From the NCBI RefSeq assembly GCF_000426065.1, contig NZ_AUEQ01000012.1, forward strand, positions 62,001 through 126,000: a stretch of 64,000 bases of DNA. The letters are read 5' to 3'. Source of the stretch: Mycobacterium sp. URHD0025 (lineage in GTDB: Bacteria > Actinomycetota > Actinomycetes > Mycobacteriales > Mycobacteriaceae). Positions 55,227-64,000 of the stretch are shown one piece after another; the stretch's first letter is position 1, and each line of letters opens with the position of its first letter. The notes beneath the pieces are model-generated. The model worked only from the letters and a program-made list of their open reading frames with translations, was not told the DNA's origin and ran no database searches. The position numbers were made by a program, and so were the translations under genes.

Positions 55227-57449
55227 TCACTTCCCGGCGGTGCTCGCTTTGAACTCGCGGCGGCGCCGGTGCAGGATCGGCTCGGTGTAACCGTTGGGCT
55301 GCTGGGCCCCGGACAGGATCAGCTCCTGTGCCGCAGCAAACGCGATGCTGGCCTCCGGGTCGGGGGCCATCGCCAGGTAGTCGGCGTCACCGGCGTTCTG
55401 CTCGTCGACGACTGCGGCCATCCGGCGCAGGCTGGCCTTGACGTCCTCTTCGGTGATGACGCCGTGACGCAGCCAGTTGGCCAGCAGCTGGCTGGAGATC
55501 CGCAGGGTCGCGCGATCCTCCATGAGTGCCACGTTGTGGATGTCGGGCACCTTCGAGCAGCCGACACCGGCGTCGATCCAGCGGACCACGTAGCCCAGGA
55601 TGGACTGGCAGTTGTTGTCCACCTCTTCGTGGATCTCCTCCGGCGACCAGGTCAGCGAGGAATCCGCGAGCGGGATGGTCAGCAGGTCTTCGATGGTGCT
55701 GCGCTTCTTGCCGGCCAGTTCCTTCTGAACGGCCTCGACGTCCACCTGGTGGTAGTGCATCGCGTGCAGGGTGGCCGCCGTGGGCGACGGCACCCACGCC
55801 GTGGTGGCGCCTGCCTTCGGCTGGCCGATCTTCTGCTCGACCATGTCGGCCATCAGATCGGTCATGGCCCACATGCCCTTGCCGATCTGGGCCTTACCGG
55901 CCAGGCCGGTGGCCAACCCGACGTCGACGTTGTTGTCCTCGTACGCCTTGATCCATGGCTGGGCCTTCATGGCGCCCTTGCGGATCATCGGGCCGGCCTC
56001 CATTGAGGTGTGGATCTCGTCGCCGGTGCGGTCCAGGAAACCGGTGTTGATGAACACCACGCGGTCGGCCGCTGCCTTGATGCAGGCTTTCAGGTTGACC
56101 GTGGTGCGGCGTTCCTCGTCCATGATGCCGACCTTGAGGGTGCCGCCCGGCAGGCCGAGCACGTCCTCGACGCGGCCGAACAGTTCGCAGGTGAAGGCGA
56201 CCTCGTCGGGACCGTGCATCTTGGGCTTGACGATGTAGACCGAGCCGGTGCGGCTGTTCTTCAGCGGCCCGTTGGCTCCGTCGTTGTCGGCGGCATCCTT
56301 CAATCCGTGCATGGCGATCAGGCCCGTGAACAGGGCGTCCTGGATGCCCTCGGGGATCTCGTTACCGTCTGCGTCGACGATGGCGTCGTTGGTCATCAGG
56401 TGTCCGACGTTGCGGACGAACAGCAGGCTGCGTCCCGGCAGGGTCAGCTCACCCTCGCCGTCCGGGGTGGTGAAAGTCCGGTCGGGGTTGAGCACGCGGG
56501 TGAAGGTCTTGCCACCCTTGGCGACTTCCTCCGACAGATCGCCGCGGTTCAGGCCCAGCCAGTTGCGGTAGCCCAGCACCTTGTCGTCGGCGTCGACGGC
56601 GGCAACCGAATCCTCGAAGTCCATGATCGTGGTGATCGCGGATTCCAGGACCACGTCCTTGATGCCGGCGGCGTCGGTGGAGCCGACGGGGGAGTCGGGA
56701 TCGATGAGGATCTCGATGTGCAGGCCGTGGTTGGCCAGCAGCACCGACCACTGGGGCCGGCCCAGCTCACCGGTGTAGCCGACGAATTGTTCGGGCGTGG
56801 CGAGGCCGGTACTGAGATCATCACCGTAGGTCACCAGCAACTGGCCGGCCCCGTCTTCTTGGACGATCTTGAGTCCCGTGGCGTCGCTCCAGGAGCCGGC
56901 GGCCAGCGGCGCGGCCTCGTCCAGGAAGTTGCGCGCGTAGGCGATCACCTTGTCGCCGCGGATCTGGTTGTAGCCGGACCCCTTCTCCGCGCCGTCTTCC
57001 TCGCTGATGACGTCCGTGCCGTACAGCGCGTCGTACAACGAGCCCCACCGGGCGTTGGCCGCATTGAGGGCGAATCGGGCGTTGAGGATCGGCACCACGA
57101 GCTGAGGGCCGGCGGTCGAGGTGATCTCGTCGTCCACGCCGGAGGTGGTGATGCTGAAGTCGGCCGGCTCGGGCAGCAGGTAGCCGATATCGGTGAGGAA
57201 CTGCTTGTAGGCCTCGGGATCGACCGGCTCCAGCACATGTGCGCGGTGCCATTTGTCGATCTGCGCCTGCAGATCATCGCGACGGGCCAGCAGGTCCTGG
57301 TTCTTCGGGGTGAGGTCGGCGACGACCTTGTCCACGCCGGACCAGAAGCTGTCCGGGTCGACGCCGGTTCCCGGCAGTGCCTCGTTCGTGATGAAGTCGT
57401 GCAGCACCTGCGCCACACGCAGGTTTCCGACAGTCACGCGGTTGGTCAT
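55227..57449 (-). CDS. glcB: Malate synthase G
   Basis: 740-aa enzyme of the glyoxylate shunt, condensing glyoxylate with acetyl-CoA to malate. Catalytic features: EDSVAAVDADDK, GLNRGDL, FTCELFGR, and catalytic Asp in MEDRATLRIS near residue 633. GGGAGGA lies 7 nt before the ATG. The partner isocitrate lyase is at the other end of the window. It precedes the VWA gene by 55 nt. Confidence 0.97.
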   Translation of the reverse strand: MTNRVTVGNLRVAQVLHDFITNEALPGTGVDPDSFWSGVDKVVADLTPKNQDLLARRDDLQAQIDKWHRAHVLEPVDPEAYKQFLTDIGYLLPEPADFSITTSGVDDEITSTAGPQLVVPILNARFALNAANARWGSLYDALYGTDVISEEDGAEKGSGYNQIRGDKVIAYARNFLDEAAPLAAGSWSDATGLKIVQEDGAGQLLVTYGDDLSTGLATPEQFVGYTGELGRPQWSVLLANHGLHIEILIDPDSPVGSTDAAGIKDVVLESAITTIMDFEDSVAAVDADDKVLGYRNWLGLNRGDLSEEVAKGGKTFTRVLNPDRTFTTPDGEGELTLPGRSLLFVRNVGHLMTNDAIVDADGNEIPEGIQDALFTGLIAMHGLKDAADNDGANGPLKNSRTGSVYIVKPKMHGPDEVAFTCELFGRVEDVLGLPGGTLKVGIMDEERRTTVNLKACIKAAADRVVFINTGFLDRTGDEIHTSMEAGPMIRKGAMKAQPWIKAYEDNNVDVGLATGLAGKAQIGKGMWAMTDLMADMVEQKIGQPKAGATTAWVPSPTAATLHAMHYHQVDVEAVQKELAGKKRSTIEDLLTIPLADSSLTWSPEEIHEEVDNNCQSILGYVVRWIDAGVGCSKVPDIHNVALMEDRATLRISSQLLANWLRHGVITEEDVKASLRRMAAVVDEQNAGDADYLAMAPDPEASIAFAAAQELILSGAQQPNGYTEPILHRRRREFKASTAGK

Positions 57450-57527
57450 GCGCGTTTCCTCCCTCGGCTCCAGGCACCGTGCGATGCCTGCCGTTTATCC
57501 AGCTTACCCATTGGTAACGTCGGCCTT

Positions 57528-58454
57528 TCAGCCGTCCAGCCCGGTGAGCAACAGCTCACACCGGTTTGCCAGAGTGACCCGCAACGGAGCCGCCCGTTCG
57601 GCGATGCGCTGTTGGGCCCTGACGTATTCAGCACGCCCGGCCGGTGTTTCGATGGCGATCGGCTGGAAACCATACTGCGTCAAGTCGTATGGGCTGGCAC
57701 ACATATCGAGCGCCCGCGCGTCGGCCGCGAGTTCGAGCGCGTCCATCACCAACTCAGACGGCACCAGAGGGCCCAGTTTGTAGGCCCACTTGTAGGTGTC
57801 CATCGCGGCGTGGATGCAGCCGGGCTGCTCGGTGTCGATCTGCTGGTCCCGGCTGAGTTGTCGGTCGTTGCGGCTGACCGCGGCGTCGGTGAAGAAGCGA
57901 AACGCATCGAAGTGGGTGCACCGCAACGGCATTGACTCGACGACGGCATCGGTCCCGACGCCGCCGAGGCGCAGCGGAACCTGGCCGTGCCGCAGCTCGG
58001 GAGTCCGGTAGACCATGGCCCATTCGTGTAGGCCGAAACAGTTCATCCGGGGTGCGCGCGTCGCGGTCGCGCGCATCAACCGGGCGACGAATCGGACCGT
58101 CTCAAGACGGGACAACAGGTAATCGTCGCGGACCGTGACGCCGCGCGCATGCGGGCCGTACCCGGTGCGCTGCAGATACTCGTCGGCGCCCTCGCCGGAG
58201 AGCACCACCCCGAACCCCGGATGCCATCGTCGTAGCTGCCGGGGACGGAGGCTGTAATAGGTGAACAGAAAATCCCACACCGGATGCGGTTCACCGGCGT
58301 GTTGCCGTCGCAGGTGTGGTGTGAGGAAGTCGTCGGCGCGGCGCCGGTGTGATTCCGCACGGGCCGCCCAGTCCGGGGCCGCCAAAACCTCGTCGGCTTC
58401 GGCGACACCCGGCAGGGTCTGTCCAGCCGCGCCAGATCCAGCGCGTCCTTGCAT
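57528..58454 (-). CDS. Conserved actinobacterial protein, labelled 3-methyladenine glycosylase in databases
   Basis: 308 aa, no glycosylase motif that I can identify. The stretch HPVWDFLFTYYSLRPRQLRRWHPG (two overlapping pieces, about 57-80) identifies an actinobacterial family that is often given that name. ATG 58454 is preceded by GGAGGAG. A conserved His/Asp/Glu set is compatible with a hydrolase, but function is unproven. Confidence 0.65.
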   Translation of the reverse strand: MQGRAGSGAAGQTLPGVAEADEVLAAPDWAARAESHRRRADDFLTPHLRRQHAGEPHPVWDFLFTYYSLRPRQLRRWHPGFGVVLSGEGADEYLQRTGYGPHARGVTVRDDYLLSRLETVRFVARLMRATATRAPRMNCFGLHEWAMVYRTPELRHGQVPLRLGGVGTDAVVESMPLRCTHFDAFRFFTDAAVSRNDRQLSRDQQIDTEQPGCIHAAMDTYKWAYKLGPLVPSELVMDALELAADARALDMCASPYDLTQYGFQPIAIETPAGRAEYVRAQQRIAERAAPLRVTLANRCELLLTGLDG

Positions 58455-58513
58455 GTCTCCTCCACCAGATGCCCGCCGCCGTGCGGCTCGAGCCTACCGG
58501 TGGAGTCGGCGGC

Positions 58514-59587
58514 TCAGTCGTGTGCGCCGGTGGTGACGACCAACCGGCCCGTGGTCTGCCGGGCCTGCATCCGCTCCAGTTGCGCGGGCAGATCCGCCCA
58601 CGCCACCTCGGCGCCGACGACGGTGTGGATCGCGCCGGTGCGCAGCATCTCGAGCAGCTTGACGTGGGCATCGAGGCCCTCGGAGCGGGCGGGCCAGTTG
58701 AACCCGAGGGTGCGGCGGACCGCCAGCGGATCGGTCACGTAGACCAGGCAGACGCCGCACACGTCGAAGTTGCCGTAGGCGATGGGACGGGGCGAGAGGT
58801 AGTCGCCGTCCTCCAGCGCGATGTCCTCGGCGAACCCGGCCATCAGGTGCCGGCCGTGCAGGCCCATGCAGCGGAACGTGTCGGTGGTCACGCTGCCGCC
58901 GACCGCGTCGAATGCGACGTCGACTCCGCGGCCGTAGGTGAGGTCCATGACCTGCTCGACCCAGTCGCCGTTGCGGTAGTTGATCGCGTGGTCGGCGCCG
59001 AGCCGGCGGCAGAACTCGACCTTCGCGTCGCTGCCCGCCGTGGCGATCACCCGGGCGCCGAGCGCCTTGCCGAGCACCAGCGCGCCCGAGCCGGTACCGC
59101 CGGCCGCCGCGTGCACCAGCAGCGTCTCGCCGGCCTTCAGCCGGCCCCGCTCGTGCAGGGCGAACCAGCCCAGGTGGAACGGGTAGTGCAGGGCGGCGCC
59201 GTCGGTATCGCTGATCCAGTCGGGCAGCTCGAGTGCGGTCGCGGCGTCCACGATGGCGTAGGAGGCGTACCCGCCGAAGGCCATCGACGGGATGCCCACG
59301 ATGCGCCGGCCCACCAGGTGCTCGGCACCGAGACCGGCGCTCTCGACGACACCGACGGCCTCCATGCCGGGGATGAACGGCGCCTGCAGGGGCATGGTGG
59401 TGTACCGGCCCTGGATGACGTCGATGTCGTTGAAGTTGAGACAGAATGCCCGCACCGCGACCCGCACCTCACCGGGCCCGGGGGCGCGCACCTCGACGGT
59501 TTGGCGTTCGAGGACCTTCGCCGGATCGCCGAGGGCGGTGGCCACCCACGCTTCAGCCGAAATCGCTTGGGCTGCAGTATTGTTCAC
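58514..59587 (-). CDS. Quinone oxidoreductase-like (zinc-free MDR)
   Basis: 357-aa medium-chain dehydrogenase/reductase of the quinone-reductase (crotonase-independent) group: LNFNDIDVIQG, PFIPGMEAVGVV, and AAAGGTGSGALVLGKALGARV as the Rossmann. No catalytic-zinc Cys/His set. NADPH-dependent reduction of quinone or alpha,beta-unsaturated carbonyls is likely. It follows the molybdopterin enzyme with a 4-nt ATGA overlap (59584-59587), so one operon. Confidence 0.87.
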   Translation of the reverse strand: MNNTAAQAISAEAWVATALGDPAKVLERQTVEVRAPGPGEVRVAVRAFCLNFNDIDVIQGRYTTMPLQAPFIPGMEAVGVVESAGLGAEHLVGRRIVGIPSMAFGGYASYAIVDAATALELPDWISDTDGAALHYPFHLGWFALHERGRLKAGETLLVHAAAGGTGSGALVLGKALGARVIATAGSDAKVEFCRRLGADHAINYRNGDWVEQVMDLTYGRGVDVAFDAVGGSVTTDTFRCMGLHGRHLMAGFAEDIALEDGDYLSPRPIAYGNFDVCGVCLVYVTDPLAVRRTLGFNWPARSEGLDAHVKLLEMLRTGAIHTVVGAEVAWADLPAQLERMQARQTTGRLVVTTGAHD

Positions 59588-61860
59588 TGGTTCTCCATTT
59601 CATGGTTGTGGTGAAGAGAGTTCGCGGCGCCGACGGTCACCGGGATGCCGTTGAGCGCACCGTTGCCGGAGGGCTCGTCGACGAAGGTCGGTGGCGAGAG
59701 GATGTTGGTGTTCACGCCCGGGGAGGCGTTGGCGACCCGCAGCCGGGTGCCCGCCTTCGCATGACCCCAGCCGTGCGGCATCGACACGACGCCCGGCCTG
59801 ATGTCATCGGTGACCTCGGCGGGAACGTCGACGCTGCCCGCCGAGGACGTGACGGTCACCAGATCGCCGCTGAGGACCCCGCGGCGCTCGGCGTCGGTGG
59901 GATGGATCAGCAACGTGCAGCGGCTCTTGCCCTTCATGAGCGGCGGCATGTTGTGTAGCCACGAGTTGTTGGACCGCAGATGCCGACGGCTGACGAGGAC
60001 CAGGTCGTCGGCGGGGCGGACGATGCGCGCCGCGAGCCGTGGCAGGTCGTCGGTCAGGTACTCGGGGGCGAGGCGGATCTTGGCGTCGGCGGTCCGGAGC
60101 ACTTCGGCGATCCGCGGGACCATGGGGCCGAAGTTGATGCCGTTCGGCTGGTCCTTGAGCGCCTCCAGGGTCACCCCGTCGGGGTTCTCGCCGTACCGAT
60201 CGCCGAACGGACCAGTGCGCAGCGTGAGGTCGAGCATCCGTTCCGGCCCGCCGGCCTCGTACTGCTCCCGCAGGGCGGCGCCGTCGAGCCCCCGGGTGAA
60301 CGCCATGTAGTCGAAGAATCCGTCATCGATGGCCGCGACGTCGACGTCCTCGGCCGGGGTGCCGGTGCACAGCCCGGTGAGCCGGATGAGGATCTCCCAC
60401 TCCTCGGGCCGGTCGGGGTCCTCGGGAAAGAACACCGGCGGCGAATAGTTCGCGAAGCTGTTGATCGCGAAGCCCAGCAGCAGATCGTCGTGGTGTGGCT
60501 GCTCCAGAGGGGACAGACCGGGCAGGATGACGTCGGCGTGCCGGGTCGTCTCGTTGAGGAAGATGTCCACCGAGATCATCGCCTCGAGGTCGGGTAGCAC
60601 GTCGTCGAGCTTGTGTCCGCCCGGGGTGGACAGCACCGGATTGCCGGCGACCGTGATCAGCGCCTTGATCTGGCCCTCGCCGGGTGTCGCGATCTCCTCG
60701 GCGAGGCAGGACACGGGGGCCTGGCCGAGGACTTCCTTCGCGCCACGCACCCTGGTGTGCCAGCGCCCGAAGCCGGCCGACCCGTCCTCAAGTCCGGGCA
60801 GGGTCTCGGTGGTCAGGGTCCAGACCGCCGGGCGCGGGAACATCGCACCGCCGGGCGTGTCGAGGTGCCCGGTGAGGATGTTCACCACGTCGACCAGCCA
60901 GCTGGCGAGGCTGCCGAACTCCTGGTTGCACAACCCGATTCGGCCGTAGACCACGGCTCGGGGCGCGGCGGCGAGTTCGCGGGCCAGGTCCCGGATGCGG
61001 TCTGCGTCGATACCGCATGTGCCGGCGACGCGTTCGGGGGACCAGTCCCCGGCGATCACGCGCAGCCGGACCATCCCGTCGAGGAGGGGCGCGAGGTGGC
61101 CGGTGTGGACCAGGTCCTCGTCGAACAGCACGTGTGTCACTGCCATCAGCAGCGCAGCGTCGGTGCCGGGGGTGATCGGCAGCCATTCGTCGGCCCGCGC
61201 CGCGGTCGCGGTGCGCACCGGATCGACCACGATCACCTTGCCGCGCTTGCTGATCTGGTCGATGAGTCCGACGACGTCGGGAGCCGACATCATGGACCCC
61301 TGGGAGGCGGCGGGGTTGGCGCCCATGATGACGAACATGTAGGTGCGCTCGAGATCGGGGATCGGGAAGCTCCACCAGCTGCCGTACATCAGGTGTGACG
61401 ACAGGTTCTTCGGCCACTGATCGATGGTTCCGGGCGAATAGGTGGACGGTATCCCGGACATCCCCATCAGCACTCCGGCATAGCGGCTCAACGAAAAGGT
61501 ATGTCCCAGTGGGTTTCCCGTGTAAGCGGTGACGGCGCCAATGCCGTACTTCTCGATGACGGGTGCCAGGAGCTCGGTGCAGCGGCGAAACGCTTCGACC
61601 CAGCTGACCTCGTGCCAGGTTCCATCGGTCTTGATCATCGGTCGCCGGATCCGGTCGGGGTCCTCGTGGAGCGCTCCGAGTGACGCGCCCTTCGGGCAGA
61701 TGTGACCGCGGCTCCAGGCATCGTCCCGGTTGCCCGTGATGCGGGTGACCCGGCCGCCGTCGACGTGAACTTCCAAGCCGCACATGGCTTCACACAGAGG
61801 GCAGGTGTGTAGATGGCGGCCGTCTTGCCCACGCGCCGTGAGCGGAAGCTGTGATCCCAA
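59584..61860 (-). CDS. Molybdopterin-dependent oxidoreductase (Rv0197-like)
   Basis: 758 aa of the DMSO-reductase superfamily. N-terminal 4Fe-4S cluster CPLCEAMCG...HICPKG, the MGD-binding regions PRTATA-like VDPVRTATAA and a C-terminal barrel with NASPGVN. TTG 61860 is chosen because GGGAGG lies 9 nt before it; the upstream frame would run into the TetR promoter. A TetR neighbour resembles the Rv0196-Rv0197 pair. Substrate is not deducible. Confidence 0.82.
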   Translation of the reverse strand: MGSQLPLTARGQDGRHLHTCPLCEAMCGLEVHVDGGRVTRITGNRDDAWSRGHICPKGASLGALHEDPDRIRRPMIKTDGTWHEVSWVEAFRRCTELLAPVIEKYGIGAVTAYTGNPLGHTFSLSRYAGVLMGMSGIPSTYSPGTIDQWPKNLSSHLMYGSWWSFPIPDLERTYMFVIMGANPAASQGSMMSAPDVVGLIDQISKRGKVIVVDPVRTATAARADEWLPITPGTDAALLMAVTHVLFDEDLVHTGHLAPLLDGMVRLRVIAGDWSPERVAGTCGIDADRIRDLARELAAAPRAVVYGRIGLCNQEFGSLASWLVDVVNILTGHLDTPGGAMFPRPAVWTLTTETLPGLEDGSAGFGRWHTRVRGAKEVLGQAPVSCLAEEIATPGEGQIKALITVAGNPVLSTPGGHKLDDVLPDLEAMISVDIFLNETTRHADVILPGLSPLEQPHHDDLLLGFAINSFANYSPPVFFPEDPDRPEEWEILIRLTGLCTGTPAEDVDVAAIDDGFFDYMAFTRGLDGAALREQYEAGGPERMLDLTLRTGPFGDRYGENPDGVTLEALKDQPNGINFGPMVPRIAEVLRTADAKIRLAPEYLTDDLPRLAARIVRPADDLVLVSRRHLRSNNSWLHNMPPLMKGKSRCTLLIHPTDAERRGVLSGDLVTVTSSAGSVDVPAEVTDDIRPGVVSMPHGWGHAKAGTRLRVANASPGVNTNILSPPTFVDEPSGNGALNGIPVTVGAANSLHHNHEMENQ

Positions 61861-61879
61861 GGCGTTCGCCTCCCGTGAG

Positions 61880-61910
61880 CATTTGTCGTTACACGATGTA
61901 ACAACAAATG
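61880..61910. promoter_or_regulatory. 31-bp palindromic TetR operator
   Basis: CATTTGT-C-GTTACA-CGA-TGTAAC-A-ACAAATG: two nested arms (7 and 6 bp, with one mismatched pair), midway between the TTG at 61860 and the GTG at 62006. It is the most extensive repeat in the window and covers the promoter of the oxidoreductase. Confidence 0.8.
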
Positions 61911-62005
61911 TGGCACCATGGCAATAGGCGGTGATGCAGTGGGAACTCCCGTGTGCCGGGATGTGCCAAACTCGGCTGACCCGCCCGGCGATGTGAGGAG
62001 ACAAC

Positions 62006-62608
62006 GTGGAGTTGCGTTCGGCCGGCATCCGCCATCGGCGGCAGGGCTCACGTCCGGACCCGTCCATCGACGAGGCGGTACTGTCCACCACCCGCCGGCT
62101 GTTGGTGCAGCGTGGCTACGCGGCCACGTCCATCGACCTGATCGCCAGCACGGCAGGAGTCAGCCGGCCGACCATCTACCGCAGGTGGAAGTCCAAGGCG
62201 CTGCTGGTCCACGAAGCGGTCTTCCCGGATCTGGACCCGGCCGCGCCGAGCGACGACATCGCCGCCGAGATCACCCGGCTGTGCCGCGGTGCGTTTCTGA
62301 TGTTCTGCGAACCCGCTGTGCGCGAATCGATTCCGGGATTGTTGACCGACCTGCGCGCCGACTCCGACATCCGCAGGCTGATGACCGAGCGCCTCGATGC
62401 CGCCGCACGCACCCAGCTCACGTCACTCGTGGACGAGGCCGCCTCGCAGGGACGGGTGCGTCCGCAGGTCGACGTCGACACCATCATGGACGCGATCGGC
62501 GGGGCCGCCATGTACGCGGTGTGCGTGCGCGGTATCGACGAGCAGGACATCGAGCGCGCAGCCGCCGACCTGGCAGACCTCATCCTGCGCGGGCTGCTCG
62601 ATCGATAG
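62006..62608 (+). CDS. TetR-family regulator (Rv0196-like)
   Basis: 200 aa. HTH: TSIDLIASTAGVSRPTIYRRW (about 43-63), all-helical C-terminal ligand domain. GAGGAG precedes GTG 62006. Divergent from the molybdopterin operon and likely binds the palindrome between them. Confidence 0.87.
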   Translation: MELRSAGIRHRRQGSRPDPSIDEAVLSTTRRLLVQRGYAATSIDLIASTAGVSRPTIYRRWKSKALLVHEAVFPDLDPAAPSDDIAAEITRLCRGAFLMFCEPAVRESIPGLLTDLRADSDIRRLMTERLDAAARTQLTSLVDEAASQGRVRPQVDVDTIMDAIGGAAMYAVCVRGIDEQDIERAAADLADLILRGLLDR

Positions 62609-62618
62609 TCCTTTCGGC

Positions 62619-63704
62619 TCAGATGCGATGCGTGTCGTCGCGTACCGTTCCGACCAGATCTTCGACCAGGTCCTCCAATGCGACCATCGCGGTCACGATG
62701 TCCTGCGTGCCTTCAGCCTGCAAGTCGGCTGAACGCTCATTGGCGACCACCAGGGCGAGGTGACTGTTACTCCGCCGCATCAACGACAACGCGTCGGGCA
62801 GCGGCGTCGTCGCCGAGACGCGGGGCAGCGGACGCACCATCGTCGCGGCGAGCACCGCGTCGGGGTCGTTGATGTGCGGCAGCACATCCTTGATGTGCAG
62901 ATACCCGACGACGGATCCCGATCCGTCGGTCACGGGGAAGCGCGAATACCCGGTCTCGGCGAGGGCCCGCTCGACGGCCCCGACGGTCGGACCACTGCCT
63001 TCGGCCGCGACCGGGATGGCGTGAATCTCGCTTAACGGCACCGCCACATCGCTGACCGTGCGGCTGCGGGTCTGCAGCGCCCGGGTGAGCCGTCCATGCT
63101 CCTCGGTGTCGAGCAGACCTTCCGAAACCGACTCCGCGATCATCTCCGACAACTCGACGGTCGACACAGCGGATTGCAGCTCGTCCTTCGGTTCGACGCG
63201 GAAAGCGCGAAGGGTCGCATTGGCACACCAGTTGTAGAACGCGATGAACGGCCGCGCCGCCCGGATGTACAGCAGGTACGGCGGGACCAGCAGCATTGCT
63301 GCCGTCTCGGGACCCGCGATGGCGATGTTCTTCGGCACCATCTCGCCGAGCAGCACGTGCAGGATCACCACGACGGCCAGCGCGACGAAGAACGAGACCG
63401 TGTGCAGCACGGTGTCGGAGACGCCGACCAATGCGAACGGCTTCTCCAACAGATGCGCGACGGCGGGCTCACCGACCCGGCCCAGCAGGATCGAGCAGAT
63501 CGTGATGCCCAACTGGGAGCCGGCCAGCATCAGCGACAGGTGCTCGCCTGCCCGAATGACGGTGACGGCGCTGCGCTTGCCCTGTTCGGCCAAGGCCTGC
63601 AGGCGATCCCGGCGAGCCGAGATCAGCGAGAATTCCGCGGCCACGAAGAACGCGTTCGCCGCCAGCAGCAGCACGGTCAACAGCACGCCGAGAATGTCAC
63701 CCAT
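62619..63704 (-). CDS. CNNM/CorC-type CBS membrane protein (Rv1841c-like)
   Basis: 361 aa. DUF21 domain with about four helices (residues 1-150), then two CBS domains (about 205-330: LSEIHAIPVAAEG, GSVVGYLHIKDVL). It probably takes part in divalent-metal (Mg or Co) transport or its control. It overlaps the upstream gene's stop by 8 nt, so both are translated together. Confidence 0.88.
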   Translation of the reverse strand: MGDILGVLLTVLLLAANAFFVAAEFSLISARRDRLQALAEQGKRSAVTVIRAGEHLSLMLAGSQLGITICSILLGRVGEPAVAHLLEKPFALVGVSDTVLHTVSFFVALAVVVILHVLLGEMVPKNIAIAGPETAAMLLVPPYLLYIRAARPFIAFYNWCANATLRAFRVEPKDELQSAVSTVELSEMIAESVSEGLLDTEEHGRLTRALQTRSRTVSDVAVPLSEIHAIPVAAEGSGPTVGAVERALAETGYSRFPVTDGSGSVVGYLHIKDVLPHINDPDAVLAATMVRPLPRVSATTPLPDALSLMRRSNSHLALVVANERSADLQAEGTQDIVTAMVALEDLVEDLVGTVRDDTHRI

Positions 63705-64000
63705 GGCTGCTCTCCCGGTGGCCGAGGCTGGTCAGCTCGAGCAGGTCGATCCGCCGGCCGTCCATACGCACCACGGTGGCCAGCCAGCGCACCGGTTTGT
63801 CGGGATCTCCGTCGGGATCGAAAGCGGTGAGCTCCACGGATTCGCCGTTCTCCGGTATGTGGCCCAGCTCTTGCAGGACCAAGCCACCGATGGTCTCGTA
63901 TTCGCCTTCGGGAGCACGGAATCCGGTGCCCGCCGCCACCTCGTCGATGCGCAGCAGCCCCGACACCTGCCAGCCGGCTCCGGCCGGCACCACGTCGGGG
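63697..64000 (-). CDS. CBS/CorC-family membrane protein, C-terminal part (Rv1842c-like), partial
   Basis: Only the last ~100 residues are in the window; they form a transporter-associated CorC_HlyC domain (GWQVSGLLRIDEVAAG, ETIGGLVLQELGHIP). The frame is open to the edge. Its stop overlaps the next gene by 8 nt. In M. tuberculosis the Rv1842c orthologue is about 455 aa. Confidence 0.85.
   Translation of the reverse strand, partial: PDVVPAGAGWQVSGLLRIDEVAAGTGFRAPEGEYETIGGLVLQELGHIPENGESVELTAFDPDGDPDKPVRWLATVVRMDGRRIDLLELTSLGHRESSHG

Noticed and set aside
55269..57935. Long open frames antisense to glcB, including one of more than 600 codons
   Set aside because: They mirror the strong third-position GC of glcB, have no ribosome sites and show Arg/Val/Gly-rich compositions with no domains. 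They are shadows of the real gene.
57528..58454. DNA glycosylase activity for the protein usually given that name
   Set aside because: No helix-hairpin-helix, no catalytic Asp context or other glycosylase motif is visible, so I kept it as a conserved unknown.

Overview
The window is a single high-GC chromosomal stretch from a mycobacterium. The order erg3-like desaturase, secreted serine protease, flavoprotein, BacA-like ABC transporter, secA2, pgsA2, DUF881/sbp/DUF881, gcvH, garA, MerR, bifunctional nuclease, MerR, gcvP, VWA protein, glcB and paired CBS proteins follows Rv1814 to Rv1842c of Mycobacterium tuberculosis as I remember that map. Two things point to an environmental, fast-growing Mycolicibacterium-like species rather than the tuberculosis complex: an uninterrupted long isocitrate lyase, and many catabolic and redox genes without tuberculosis-complex PE/PPE or insertion elements. 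The species cannot be fixed from the sequence alone. I see no tRNA, rRNA, CRISPR array, IS element, prophage or conjugative gene.

Layout. 0.3-9.5 kb: isocitrate lyase (ICL2), a small membrane protein, an MFS transporter divergent from an SDR, a mycobacterial DUF7159-like membrane protein, and a three-gene operon around a DyP-type peroxidase with two unrecognised partners. 9.8-16.2 kb: an acyl-CoA synthetase plus TetR, divergent from a mycofactocin-type SDR, a P450 and an SRPBCC protein, then a second acyl-CoA synthetase; this is a small catabolic island. 16.2-23.4 kb: small secreted or unknown proteins, an NTF2-like protein, a 43-residue leaderless ORF, an SGNH hydrolase, a Nudix hydrolase, and a translationally coupled di-iron protein/ferredoxin-reductase pair. 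23.5-33.1 kb: malQ, a second diaminopimelate-decarboxylase-like gene divergent from TetR-SDR-MFS, a pair of SMR exporters, a carboxylesterase with a coupled upstream mini-ORF, and the sterol-desaturase-like protein.

33.4-57.4 kb is the conserved mycobacterial core. It holds a bulb-lectin/LysM protein, a Rv1815-like protease, a VOC/flavoprotein operon under a strong KstR-type operator, two tandem BacA/SbmA-type ABC transporters (one in M. tuberculosis), the accessory secretion ATPase SecA2, and a phosphatidyltransferase. The glycine cleavage components follow, GcvH and GcvP, the latter behind a tandem glycine riboswitch. With them lie the FHA metabolic switch GarA, two MerR regulators, a VWA protein and malate synthase G. 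ICL2 and GlcB together would complete the glyoxylate shunt, though they are 53 kb apart. 57.5-64 kb: a conserved unknown protein, a quinone-reductase-like enzyme coupled to a molybdopterin oxidoreductase, a divergent TetR with a 31-bp palindromic operator, and two CNNM/CorC-type CBS membrane proteins, the last running off the window.

Regulation that can be read directly includes one riboswitch, several inverted repeats in divergent promoters next to TetR genes, and at least nine TANNNT boxes placed 6-7 nt before a start codon, typical of mycobacterial leaderless transcripts. Most start choices below differ from the longest open frame and rest on these boxes, on Shine-Dalgarno sequences, or on 4-nt overlaps with the preceding gene.
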